NCBI GenBank assembly: GCA_964410625.1
Contig: CAYPHY010000027.1
Location: 1-64,000 of the forward strand
DNA from: CAYPHY01 sp964410625
GTDB taxonomy: Bacteria > Chloroflexota > Anaerolineae > Promineifilales > Promineifilaceae
Direction: 5' to 3'
DNA: 64,000 bases
A program made the position numbers and the translations under genes. The stretch's first letter is position 1. Every line of letters begins with the position of its first letter. The notes below the pieces were generated by a model, which had not been told where the DNA came from, made no database searches, and was given only the letters and a program-made list of their open reading frames with translations. Shown here one piece after another: positions 30,500 to 39,571 of this stretch.

Positions 30500-32236
30500 G
30501 TGAATTCTCGCAGCAAGAAATTCTTGTCCTATTACAAACCCTACTGGCGGTTGTTTCTCGCCGATTTGCTTTGTGCGCTACTGGTCTCGGCCGCTACCCT
30601 GCTGCTCCCCCTCTGCATCCGCTACATCACCAAAGATGTATTGGAAGGGGGAGTGCCCGACGCCCTCAACCGGATTTACTGGATGGGGGCGGTGATGCTG
30701 GCGTTGGTCGCTGTGCATACACTATGCAGCCTGTTCGTGGACTACCAGGGGCATATGATGGGGGCATTGATGGAGAGCGACATGCGCCGCGAACTGTTTG
30801 AACATTATCAAAAGCTGTCCTTCCGCTTTTATGATGAACAACGGACCGGCCAACTGATGACCCGGCTGACCAACGACTCCTTTGATCTGGCCGAGCTATA
30901 CCATCATGGCCCAGAGGACATCATCATCTCCTCGCTCAACTTTATCGGCGCGTTCTTCATCCTGATCACCATCAACGCCGAGCTAACGCTGCTCGTCCTG
31001 CTCTTTGTGCCGATCATGGCCGCCTATGCCGCTTACTTTAACAAGAAGATGAAACGCGCCTCGCGAAAGAGCAAACAGCGCATCGGCGACATCAACGCGC
31101 AGGTGGAAGATTCCCTCTCCGGCATCCGCGTGGTCAGCTCCTTCACCAACGAAGCGGTGGAAAAGGAGAAGTTCGCGCAGGCAAACGGCCGCTTCGTGCA
31201 AAGCCGCCGAGAGGAGTACCGCAGCGAAGGGTACTTTTACAACGGGCTGATCGCCTTCACCAACCTGATGACGGTGGCGGTGGTCATCTTCGGCGGCGCG
31301 GCCATCGTCGGCACGTCGTTGGACTTGCCCGATTTGCTGACCTTTCTGCTCTATGTGGGCATCCTCATCGAGCCGATCAAACGCTTCGGCAACTTCACCC
31401 GCCTCTATCAGGAAGGGATGACCGGCTTTGAGCGGATGATGGAGGTGTTGGAAATCGAGCCGGATATTGAAGACGCGGCCGCCGCCATTGACCTCCCGCG
31501 CGTGCAGGGAAATATCGAGTTTCAAAACGTCAGCTTCAAATATAAAGAGGACAACAGCTATGTCCTCAAAAACCTGTCACTGACGATAAAAGCCGGAGAG
31601 TATGTCGCTCTGGTCGGCTCGTCGGGCGTCGGCAAAACCACCCTCTGCTCCCTGATCCCCCGCTTTTATGAAGTCAACAGCGGGAAAATCTTGCTCGACG
31701 GCATAGACATCCGCGACATTCGTTTGCGCTCCTTAAGAAGCCACATCGGCATTGTCCAGCAAGATGTCTATCTCTTTGCCGGAACGGTGGCCGAAAACAT
31801 TCGCTATGGCAAGCTGGACGCCACTTTGGATGAGGTGGTGGCGGCCGCCAAAAAAGCCAACGCCCACGACTTCATCATCGCCCTCCCAGACGGGTACGAC
31901 ACCGATATCGGTCAGCGTGGCGTCAAGCTCTCCGGTGGGCAGAAGCAGCGCCTGTCCATCGCCCGCGTCTTCCTCAAAGACCCGCCCATCCTCATCTTTG
32001 ATGAAGCGACGAGTGCGTTGGATAATGAAAGCGAGCGAGCGATCCGCGATTCATTGGAGCAGCTTGCCAACAACCGCACCACCCTTGTCATTGCCCACCG
32101 CCTCTCCACCGTTCGCAATGCTCAGCGAATCGCCGTTCTCACCGACAACGGGATTGATGAACAGGGAACGCACGAAACCTTAATCAGCGCAAATGGTGTC
32201 TATGCGAATTTATATAATGTACAATTAGAACTATAA
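30500..32236 (+). CDS. ABC exporter, fused permease and ATPase
   Basis: The 578-residue half-transporter has six membrane helices in residues 1-310. The ATPase domain has Walker A GSSGVGKTT, Q-loop IVQQDVYLF, signature LSGGQKQRLSIAR, Walker B ILIFDEATSALD and H-loop VIAHRLST. It resembles the MsbA/BmrA-like lipid and multidrug exporters and would act as a homodimer. The GTG at 30500 is chosen because GAGGAG at 30488-30493 is six bases away. A longer frame from 30470 would only translate the TGCG repeat. The esterase follows after another TGCG repeat. Confidence 0.9.
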   Translation: MNSRSKKFLSYYKPYWRLFLADLLCALLVSAATLLLPLCIRYITKDVLEGGVPDALNRIYWMGAVMLALVAVHTLCSLFVDYQGHMMGALMESDMRRELFEHYQKLSFRFYDEQRTGQLMTRLTNDSFDLAELYHHGPEDIIISSLNFIGAFFILITINAELTLLVLLFVPIMAAYAAYFNKKMKRASRKSKQRIGDINAQVEDSLSGIRVVSSFTNEAVEKEKFAQANGRFVQSRREEYRSEGYFYNGLIAFTNLMTVAVVIFGGAAIVGTSLDLPDLLTFLLYVGILIEPIKRFGNFTRLYQEGMTGFERMMEVLEIEPDIEDAAAAIDLPRVQGNIEFQNVSFKYKEDNSYVLKNLSLTIKAGEYVALVGSSGVGKTTLCSLIPRFYEVNSGKILLDGIDIRDIRLRSLRSHIGIVQQDVYLFAGTVAENIRYGKLDATLDEVVAAAKKANAHDFIIALPDGYDTDIGQRGVKLSGGQKQRLSIARVFLKDPPILIFDEATSALDNESERAIRDSLEQLANNRTTLVIAHRLSTVRNAQRIAVLTDNGIDEQGTHETLISANGVYANLYNVQLEL

Positions 32237-32246
32237 GCAACAGAAG

Positions 32247-32300
32247 GCTCATGCAAAGGTCGCCAAGTTTTCTTTGCGCTCTTTGCGTCTTTGCGTGAGC
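32247..32300. repeat. TGCG-type hairpin repeat, copy 3
   Basis: GCTCATGCAAAGG and CTTTGCGTCTTTGCGTGAGC arms lie between the exporter and the esterase gene, just before its ribosome site (AGGAGC). Confidence 0.7.
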
Positions 32301-32321
32301 TATTTCCATAGGAGCAACACA

Positions 32322-33080
32322 ATGGCTTTTATTCAATGTGATTTTTTCTCGAACGTTTTGCAGGTGAGTGTTTCGATCAATGTGGTGCTGCCGCAACCGA
32401 TCCGGCCGTCTTATCCCGTCCTCTACCTGCTGCATGGCATGTCGGACGACCACACCATCTGGATGCGGCGTACTTCGATTGAACGGTACGCCGACAAATA
32501 TGGATTGGCGGTGATCATGCCTGCCGTCGGCCGCAGCTTCTACACCAACATGGCAATTGGCTACCGCTATGAAGATTATGTCAGCCAGGAGTTGCCCGCA
32601 GTAGTCCAGGGGTTGTTTCCCCTTTCCAACAAACGGGAGGAAACCTTTGTTGCCGGGCTTTCAATGGGCGGATATGGGGCGTTCCGCCTGGCCTTTCGTT
32701 ATCCCGAACAGTATGCAGCAGCGGCGTCGCTTTCCGGCGCAGTCGATATGCCCTATGACAACATAGAGGATGCAGCGGACGAATGGCTAATCGAACGGCG
32801 AAATATTTTTGGCGACCTGGAGAAGATGGCCGGCGGCCCTCATGATTTGCGTTATTTGGCGGAACAGTTGGTCGCCTCCGGTGCATCGCGGCCGCGCCTC
32901 TATCAATGTTGTGGCACAGAGGACTTTTTATACGAACAAAACCGGCGCTTTTTGCAATTTGCGCGGTCGCTCGATCTGGATTTAACCTATGAGGAAGGGC
33001 CAGGCGCTCACGATTGGGACTATTGGGATACGATGATCCAACGAGTGCTAGCCTGGCTTAGTAGCAGGGTGACAGGGTGA
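32322..33080 (+). CDS. alpha/beta-hydrolase esterase (tributyrin esterase/EstA-like)
   Basis: The 252-residue hydrolase resembles the esterase D family: PVLYLLHGMSDDHTIW near the oxyanion region, nucleophile Ser114 in GLSMGGYGAFRLA and a C-terminal His in GAHDWDYWD. The family cleaves short acyl esters or S-formylglutathione. No signal peptide is present. The ATG at 32322 follows AGGAGC; upstream codons fall in the repeat. Confidence 0.85.
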   Translation: MAFIQCDFFSNVLQVSVSINVVLPQPIRPSYPVLYLLHGMSDDHTIWMRRTSIERYADKYGLAVIMPAVGRSFYTNMAIGYRYEDYVSQELPAVVQGLFPLSNKREETFVAGLSMGGYGAFRLAFRYPEQYAAAASLSGAVDMPYDNIEDAADEWLIERRNIFGDLEKMAGGPHDLRYLAEQLVASGASRPRLYQCCGTEDFLYEQNRRFLQFARSLDLDLTYEEGPGAHDWDYWDTMIQRVLAWLSSRVTG

Positions 33081-33153
33081 CAAATCGACCACTTTTGAGG
33101 GATAATCATCAAGTATAGAAACACGGTTTCTCAAATGTTTTGGAGTGATTAGA

Positions 33154-35442
33154 ATGGATTATGTCAATGAACAGGAAAAGCAACCATTTCGCTATATCGG
33201 TCAACGACGGCCGCTGGTCGAGGGGCTGGAAAAAGTAACCGGCTATGCTCGCTATACGGCCGATCTCACCCTGCCCCACATGCTCCATATCCGGCCCGTG
33301 CTGGCGCAAATGGCGAATGCGTTGATCAATGGGATCGAGAAGGAGGCTGCCCTGGCCGTTCCAGGGGTGGTGGCTGTGCTGACCGCCGACGACCTGCCCA
33401 CCCGCGACAAAGTGATCAACACGCGCAACAACGCCATCCTGGCCAAAGAGCGCACGCTATGGGTCGGGCAACCGGTAGCGGTTGTCGTCGCCGAAACGGC
33501 CGAAGCAGCGGCCGACGCCGCCGAACAAGTGCTGGTGGATTACCAGCCAGGGGCGGTTGTCACCAGCGTGGAGGAAGCCATTCGACCAGACGCCCCCACC
33601 GTCTGGCCCAACGGTATGCCCGGCAGGGGGGGCGATATGTCGGCGCTGCATGGCAACACCGCCCGCGGTGAAAGCGCGGAGGAAGAAGTTGTTCTCAACA
33701 ACCTGAACAGCAGCAACCGCTTCCAGCGCGGCGATGTGGCCGCCGGTTTTGCCGAGTCCGCTGTCATCATTGAAAAGCGTTACCGCATCAACAGCGTCCA
33801 CCAGGGGTATCTTGAACCTCATGCGGTGGTCGTCGCCCCCGATCCGCTAGGGCGCAGCCTGACCATCTACACCGGCACGCAGGGGATGTTTGACGTGCGC
33901 AATGAGGTGGCCGCGCTGCTCGACCTGCCGCAGCACGCGGTCGTGGTCAAGCCGATGACGCTTGGCGGCGGGTTTGGCGCGAAGTATGGAATTTATGAGC
34001 CGTTGGTCGCGGCCGTTGCCCTGGCGCTCAAACAGCCGGTCAAGCTGGCGCTGACCCGCAGCGAAGATTTCCTCTCCTCCACCCCTGCCCCGGAAGTGGT
34101 GATCGAGCTGAAAACGGGCGTCAAACAGGACGGCACAGTGACCGCGCTGCAAGCAAAGGCCTATACCAACAACGCCGCCTTCTCCTACAACCACGGCGGG
34201 ACCATCGCCAGCCTGATGGCCGGGACCTACCAATGGCAGCATGTCGAGATTGATACGTATGAAGTCCACTCTTTTATCAATCCCGTTGGCGCCTATCGCG
34301 CTCCGGGTGCGCCCCAGGCGGTGTTTGCCATCGAAGGCAATATGGATGAGATGGCGCAGCAACTCGGCCTTGATCCGCTTGAGTTCCGTTATCAAAATGC
34401 GGTCGAGGATGGTGGCCTGACCGGTAGCGGCCAACCCTGGAGCAGCACGCTGGGATTGAAGGCGGTGCTGGATGTCGCCCGCAACCATCCCCTGTGGAAG
34501 GACCGTCAGCCAGGGCAAGGGGTTGGTCTGGCCGTTGGCGGCTGGCCGAACAACGCCGGAAACGCCGAGGTGCTTTGCCGCGTGGATTCCGACGGCCGCG
34601 TGCGCCTCGACACCGGCATTGTGGATGTATCCGGCGTCAAAAGCAGCCTCGTGCTGATCGCTGCGGAGGCGTTGGGGGTTGATCCCGATTCCATCGAGCT
34701 GGCGCAGGGGGATACCGACGGCGTCTATGGCCCGTGGAGTGGTGGCAGCCGCGTCACCTATGCGATGGCAACGGCCGTCCACCAGGCGGCGGCCGACGCC
34801 CACCAGCAACTGTTGCAAATCGCCGCCGATGAGTTTGAAGCGGCCGTTGAGGATTTGGAGATCGTTGAGGGCGAAGCTCGTGTGGTGGGCGTGCCAGACA
34901 GGCGTATCCCCATCGCCAAACTGGCCCGCCGGGGACGGTATGCGGCGAACCATGTGCCGGTTATCGGCCGCGGGCAGTCCAGCCTCGACCAATCCGGCCC
35001 TGGCTTTGTTGCCCATCTGATCCAGGTGGCGGTGGATGAGGAGACGGGCGAGGTGCGGCCGTTGCGCTATGTCGCCATTCAAGATGTCGGGCTGGCGCTG
35101 AACCCGCTGATGGTCGAAGGACAAATGCACGGCGGCGCGGTCCAAAGCCTGGGGATGGGCCTCTGTGAACATTTCGCCCATGACCGTGAGGGGCAGTTGC
35201 TAACCGGAACGCTGATGGACTACGCGCTGCCGCGCATAGACAACTCGCCAGAGGTGGAGGCGATCATCGTCGAACATCCCAACCCCTTTGGTTTCCACGG
35301 CATTCGCGGCATGGCTGAACCGGCGTTGACCGCCGGCCCGGCCGCACTGGTCAGCGCCATTCGTGATGCCACCGGCGTCCATATCACCGAAACCCCGGTG
35401 CGTGCCGAACAACTCTGGCAAGCGCTGCAACGCCAACAGTAG
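33154..35442 (+). CDS. xanthine-dehydrogenase-family molybdopterin-binding subunit, without its partner subunits
   Basis: The 762-residue protein corresponds to the large molybdenum subunit of the xanthine oxidase family. The N-terminal part (RRPLVEGLEKVTGYARYTADL) and the hammerhead part contain VGQPVAVVVAETAEAAADAAE. Cofactor motifs are GGGFGAKYGIYEP, GAYRAPGAPQAVFAIEGNMD and, near the end, GFHGIRGMAEPALTAGPAAL with the base Glu. Such subunits hydroxylate purines, aldehydes or aromatic acyl-CoA and normally need a 2Fe-2S subunit and an FAD subunit. Neither is adjacent: the neighbours are an esterase and an NmrA-like protein. The partners may be encoded elsewhere. TGGAG is eight bases before the ATG. 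Confidence 0.88.
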   Translation: MDYVNEQEKQPFRYIGQRRPLVEGLEKVTGYARYTADLTLPHMLHIRPVLAQMANALINGIEKEAALAVPGVVAVLTADDLPTRDKVINTRNNAILAKERTLWVGQPVAVVVAETAEAAADAAEQVLVDYQPGAVVTSVEEAIRPDAPTVWPNGMPGRGGDMSALHGNTARGESAEEEVVLNNLNSSNRFQRGDVAAGFAESAVIIEKRYRINSVHQGYLEPHAVVVAPDPLGRSLTIYTGTQGMFDVRNEVAALLDLPQHAVVVKPMTLGGGFGAKYGIYEPLVAAVALALKQPVKLALTRSEDFLSSTPAPEVVIELKTGVKQDGTVTALQAKAYTNNAAFSYNHGGTIASLMAGTYQWQHVEIDTYEVHSFINPVGAYRAPGAPQAVFAIEGNMDEMAQQLGLDPLEFRYQNAVEDGGLTGSGQPWSSTLGLKAVLDVARNHPLWKDRQPGQGVGLAVGGWPNNAGNAEVLCRVDSDGRVRLDTGIVDVSGVKSSLVLIAAEALGVDPDSIELAQGDTDGVYGPWSGGSRVTYAMATAVHQAAADAHQQLLQIAADEFEAAVEDLEIVEGEARVVGVPDRRIPIAKLARRGRYAANHVPVIGRGQSSLDQSGPGFVAHLIQVAVDEETGEVRPLRYVAIQDVGLALNPLMVEGQMHGGAVQSLGMGLCEHFAHDREGQLLTGTLMDYALPRIDNSPEVEAIIVEHPNPFGFHGIRGMAEPALTAGPAALVSAIRDATGVHITETPVRAEQLWQALQRQQ

Positions 35443-35477
35443 GGAAAAGCGTCACTGTTGTGCAGGACTCACATCAT

Positions 35478-36419
35478 ATGACCACATCACAGATTCACTG
35501 CGTAACCGGAGCGTTTGGCTATTCGGGGAAGTATATTGCCCGGCGGTTGTTGGAACAGGGGCAGCAGGTGCTCACGCTGACCAATTCGCTCGACCGCGAA
35601 AACGAATTTGGCGGCCGCGTCCCCGCCCATCCCTTCAACTTCGACCGCCCGGCGGAACTGGCAAAATCATTAGAGGGCGTCAATGTTCTCTACAACACCT
35701 ACTGGGTTCGCTTCAATCATAAGCTCTTTCAACACGCCGACGCAGTGGCAAATACGTTGGTCTTATTCGAGGCCGCGCGGCAGGCGGGTGTGGAACGAGT
35801 CGTTCATGTCAGCATCACCAACCCGTCTGAAGATTCTCCGCTGGAGTACTTCAGCGGCAAGGCACGACTGGAACGGGCGTTGATTGAATCGGGGTTGAGT
35901 TACGCCATCTTGCGGCCGACCGTCCTCTTCGGCAAGGAGGACATCCTGATCAACAACATCGCCTGGACGCTGCGCCACCTGCCCCTCTTTGGCGTCTTTG
36001 GCGATGGACAGTACCGCCTACAGCCGATGTATATCGAAGATTTCGCCGCGCTGGCCGTCCAGGAAGGGGGCAGCCAGGTGAACGGGATCATCAACGCGAT
36101 TGGGCCAGAGACCTTCACCTATCGCGAGTTGGTGGCAACCATCGGCCGTCTGATTGGCGCAAGACGGCCGATCATCAGCGTCCCGCCCTGGCTGGGGTAT
36201 GCGGTGGCGGCGGTGATCGGCCGAATCGTCGGGGATGTGGTCGTCACCCAGGATGAGATCGAAGGGTTGATGGCCGATCTGCTCCATGTCAACACCCCAC
36301 CCACCGGCCGCACGCGGCTGACGGAGTGGGTGCAAGCCCACGCCGACACCCTCGGCCGCCACTACACCAGCGAACTGGCACGGCGCAAGGATTTGCGCTC
36401 CGCTTATCGCAGTAACTAA
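35478..36419 (+). CDS. NmrA-like NAD(P)-binding short-chain dehydrogenase/epimerase
   Basis: The 313-residue protein has a Rossmann start VTGAFGYSGKYIARRLLEQG and the atypical SDR pattern (VLYNTYWVRF, VHVSITNPSEDSPLEYFSGKA with the Tyr-x3-Lys-like YFSGK, AILRPTVLFG). It is close to NDUFA9/NmrA-like proteins, which may be redox sensors or quinone- or lipid-linked reductases. It starts 35 bases after the molybdopterin subunit, so co-transcription is likely. AGGACT precedes the ATG at 35478. Confidence 0.8.
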   Translation: MTTSQIHCVTGAFGYSGKYIARRLLEQGQQVLTLTNSLDRENEFGGRVPAHPFNFDRPAELAKSLEGVNVLYNTYWVRFNHKLFQHADAVANTLVLFEAARQAGVERVVHVSITNPSEDSPLEYFSGKARLERALIESGLSYAILRPTVLFGKEDILINNIAWTLRHLPLFGVFGDGQYRLQPMYIEDFAALAVQEGGSQVNGIINAIGPETFTYRELVATIGRLIGARRPIISVPPWLGYAVAAVIGRIVGDVVVTQDEIEGLMADLLHVNTPPTGRTRLTEWVQAHADTLGRHYTSELARRKDLRSAYRSN

Positions 36420-36489
36420 AAATTGAAAACTGAAGCTATGAAGAAGCGAGCGTGAGCGGATAGGCTTTCATCAACATCCACTCTATTTT

Positions 36490-39400
36490 CTACGGTGCGG
36501 CCGCCAACGCCTCCTCCCATGCCCTGAGTGTACCCAGGCGGCGGCCGTAGAGTAGATTCGGCGAGTGGGCAGCCAGCTCCTGATAGCGAGCGAGCGCCTG
36601 GCGGCCGTGTTCTTCTTCGCCGGTCAGTTGCCACCATTCAAAGTGGGCGGCCGCTTGCTCAGCCGGGCGCAAATTGGTAGCGAGCAGCCCGGTTAGTTGC
36701 CCCTTCGCCCCGGCATGGTCTCCATGAGCGGCGCTGATTTTGACTTGCAGCAGATGACTTTCAAAGATGATCGGATTGCGGCTCGCCTCGGCCAGCAGCG
36801 GCCAGGCCTGGGCGAGAACGCTCTCGGCCGCCTGGGGTTGGCTCTGTTCAAGCAGGAAGGTCGCATGGCTGATAATGGACAGGCGAGCGACCGTGTGAGG
36901 CCGCCGCACGGCCGGAAAGGCGGCCGCAGCGCGAGCAAAGTGGGCGGCAGCCGGTCCCATCTCACCTAGTCGCCAGGCGATCTCCGCCAATAGGCCGTGG
37001 GCGATGGCAAAAGATTCTGGATTATCCGCTTCCGGGGATAGCCGTAGGCATTGGTCAAGCGCGGCCCGTGCCTGCTCATCCTCACCGCGCTGGACAAGCA
37101 GCCAGGCCAGCCGCCACAGGTTTTCACTCTCCAACCAGCGCATCCCTCCCTGGTGAAAGAACTCTCCGGCACGTTGCAAGCACTCCCACGCCTGCTCATA
37201 CTGCTCAAGCGCGAGATACACCTCCCCCTTGTTGCCCAGCGTATTATAGTAACCACCAATGCTGCCCGTTTGCAGGTCAATTTCTAAGGCGCGATCTAGT
37301 TGCACCAATGCCTCTTCAAAATCACCCAGTTCCAACAAAACGAGGCCCAGATTGTTCGCCGTTCGTGCCACACCAATCGGGTAATCGAGCTTCTCATAAC
37401 GGGCCAAGACCTCCCGCTGCAAAGCGGCCGACTCTGCCAAACGGCCGATCACCGAGAGGACAACGGCCGTCATGCCCTTGTTAAAGATCATCCCTCGCTC
37501 ATCCCCCGCTGCGGCATAGAGCGCGGCCGCTTGCTCCAGATGCTCCATCGCCTCATCCAGGCGGCGCAAATCGGAGCAGATCAGACCCAGCCAATCATAG
37601 GCGATTGCCAGCGGCCGTTGTACATCTTGCCCTAGACCGGCCAATGAACGGTAGAGCGTGACCGCTTCCCGCAAATGGCTGATCGCCTGCTCGGTGACGC
37701 CGCGATGCCGCTCGACAACGCCCAATGTCCGCAACCCATCGGCGCGATAATGAGGCAAATCGAGCTGCGCCGCCAGTTGGACCACCTGGAGCGCATTGGC
37801 ATACGCTTGCTCCTCCGCTCCCCGCCACTCGGCAAACTCTGCCACCCGTGCCAATAGATGACAGGTTAGGATTGGGGATTGCAGATTGGGGATTGCGGAT
37901 GGCGGATTGGGGATTGTGGATTGGGGGTTTTCGACACGCTCCAATCTCTGATCTCCAATCTCCCAGTCTCCAGGCTTTAACCGTTCCACCGCTCGCTCAA
38001 ATGCCCCCTGGCCTTCTTCAAACAGGCTCGCCACTTCATAAAAAGCGGCCAGACCATCAATCGCCGCGTGGAAGGAAGCGGCCGCCCGCTGTTCAGCCAC
38101 CCGTTCGACCGCCCAATGCCACGCCTGGCGGATATTGTCCAGATCAGGCCATATTTCAGCAACGGCCGCCGGAGGGTCCGCCCCATGCAACGCCGCCTCG
38201 CGTTCCGCGATGAAGCGCAGATAGTAGTCGCTGTGCCGGTCGGCTATCGCCGTGTGGGAAGCGGCCGCCCGAAGCCGCTCCCAGGCATACTCGCGCAACA
38301 TCTCCAACATCACAAAGCGCGGTTCATCGCCGTCCAGCGACTTCTGTTGCACCAGGCTCTTATTCACCAGCGACTCCAGGCCGTCGAGCAGGTCCAGCGG
38401 CAAGTCGTCGCCACCCGATGCCGCGCCGCCAATGGCCTCAATCGCCTCCAGCGAAAAACCACCGCGAAAGATCGCCAGCCGGGCAAACAACGCCTTCTCC
38501 CCCTCGTTGAGCAGGTTATAGCTCCACTCAATCGTATTCTGTAGCGTCTGTTGGCGGGCCGGTAAATCATGCGCCCCGCCGGTGAGTGTGTCTAGCCTGC
38601 TGCTCAACCGCGCCAGCAACATGCGCGGGGTTAATAGCCTGGTCCGTGCCGCCGCCAGTTCAATCGCCAACGGCAACCCCTCCAGGCGCAGGCAAATGTT
38701 GGCAACATCAAGGGCGTTCTCGGCCGTCAATGCAAAATCGGGGCGCACCGTACGCGCTTGCTGAATAAACAGCGCGACGGATTCATAACTCGCCAACACC
38801 TCCAGGTCTGGTTGCGCCAGGTCAGGCAAGGCCAGCGGTTGCACCATGTACTCCTGCTCCCCATAGAGATGGAGCGGTTCGCGGCTGGTAGCCAACACCT
38901 TGAGCTGCGGCGCGGCCGCCATCAACTCCGACAACTGCATCGCCGCCGGAAGCAAATGCTCAAAGTTGTCCAGCACCAGCAACATCTGGCTTTCGCGGAG
39001 GAGATGTTTTAGGCTCTCAAGCAGTGATTGTTCATGCGCTTCATTGAGTCCGATGGCACAGGCCAGCGTATTGGTAAACAGCGCCGGGTCGCTGATGGGG
39101 GCCAGAGAGATAAAATGGACTCCATCACGGAAGCGGGCGGCCGTTTCCCTGGCAACTTGTAACGCGAGCCGGGTCTTGCCCGTCCCCGGCGGCCCCACCA
39201 GCGTCAGCAGGTGTGTGGTGTGGAGCAACTGCTTGATCGCCTCGATGTCCTGTTGGCGGCCGATAAAGCGCGTGCTTTCAACCGGCAGATTGTGGGTGAG
39301 TGGGCGGCGGCCGTTGACGGCCGTTGGTGCGCTCCCGTTGCCCTCATCCAGCAGATGAAGCTCGCGGGCGCGGGCGATGGCCTGGGTGCGATTGCCAACC

Positions 39401-39567
39401 CCCAAAATGGTATAAATCTGGCGGTTATACCATTTGACGGTATTGACCGTCATCACCAGCCGTTCGGCGATCTCGCGGTCGGCCAACCCCTCAGCCAACA
39501 GGCGCAGAATCTCCACCGCTCGTTTGCTTAACCCTTCCTGTGGCGGCTGCCACGCTGGAGAGATCAT
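36490..39567 (-). CDS. regulator with N-terminal LuxR-type HTH, NB-ARC ATPase and TPR repeats (distal gene)
   Basis: The 1025-residue regulator begins with a LuxR/GerE helix-turn-helix (about 12-65: LSKRAVEILRLLAEGLADRE). An STAND ATPase follows, entered by ESTRFIGRQQDIEAIK, with Walker A VGPPGTGKT and Walker B MLLVLDNFEHLL. A winged-helix-like region (TIEWSYNLLNEGEKALFARLA) and a long TPR array end the protein. In MalT-type proteins the HTH is C-terminal; here it is N-terminal. The ATG at 39567 is chosen because it lies just after the stop of the preceding gene with AGGAGG 11 bases upstream (translational coupling); longer frames run back into that gene. Residues about 530-566 are repeat-derived. 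Confidence 0.85.
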   Translation of the reverse strand: MISPAWQPPQEGLSKRAVEILRLLAEGLADREIAERLVMTVNTVKWYNRQIYTILGVGNRTQAIARARELHLLDEGNGSAPTAVNGRRPLTHNLPVESTRFIGRQQDIEAIKQLLHTTHLLTLVGPPGTGKTRLALQVARETAARFRDGVHFISLAPISDPALFTNTLACAIGLNEAHEQSLLESLKHLLRESQMLLVLDNFEHLLPAAMQLSELMAAAPQLKVLATSREPLHLYGEQEYMVQPLALPDLAQPDLEVLASYESVALFIQQARTVRPDFALTAENALDVANICLRLEGLPLAIELAAARTRLLTPRMLLARLSSRLDTLTGGAHDLPARQQTLQNTIEWSYNLLNEGEKALFARLAIFRGGFSLEAIEAIGGAASGGDDLPLDLLDGLESLVNKSLVQQKSLDGDEPRFVMLEMLREYAWERLRAAASHTAIADRHSDYYLRFIAEREAALHGADPPAAVAEIWPDLDNIRQAWHWAVERVAEQRAAASFHAAIDGLAAFYEVASLFEEGQGAFERAVERLKPGDWEIGDQRLERVENPQSTIPNPPSAIPNLQSPILTCHLLARVAEFAEWRGAEEQAYANALQVVQLAAQLDLPHYRADGLRTLGVVERHRGVTEQAISHLREAVTLYRSLAGLGQDVQRPLAIAYDWLGLICSDLRRLDEAMEHLEQAAALYAAAGDERGMIFNKGMTAVVLSVIGRLAESAALQREVLARYEKLDYPIGVARTANNLGLVLLELGDFEEALVQLDRALEIDLQTGSIGGYYNTLGNKGEVYLALEQYEQAWECLQRAGEFFHQGGMRWLESENLWRLAWLLVQRGEDEQARAALDQCLRLSPEADNPESFAIAHGLLAEIAWRLGEMGPAAAHFARAAAAFPAVRRPHTVARLSIISHATFLLEQSQPQAAESVLAQAWPLLAEASRNPIIFESHLLQVKISAAHGDHAGAKGQLTGLLATNLRPAEQAAAHFEWWQLTGEEEHGRQALARYQELAAHSPNLLYGRRLGTLRAWEEALAAAP
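37868..37974 (-). repeat. repeat inserted in frame in the regulator gene
   Basis: GATTGGGGATTGCAGATTGG units and CCAATCTCTGATCTCCAATC units face each other as an imperfect hairpin inside the coding region. The family also fills intergenic DNA at about 5135-5175 and 57908-57945. Confidence 0.75.
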
Positions 39568-39571
39568 CGGC

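Noticed and set aside
33847..35181. 444-codon open frame opposite the molybdopterin subunit gene
   Set aside because: The plus strand encodes a clearly conserved enzyme. The antisense frame follows from GC-rich codon use and shows no domain.
37868..37974. Possible CRISPR array because of short direct repeats
   Set aside because: Units are 7-15 bases without unique spacers, and they lie inside a coding sequence. No cas gene is present in the window.
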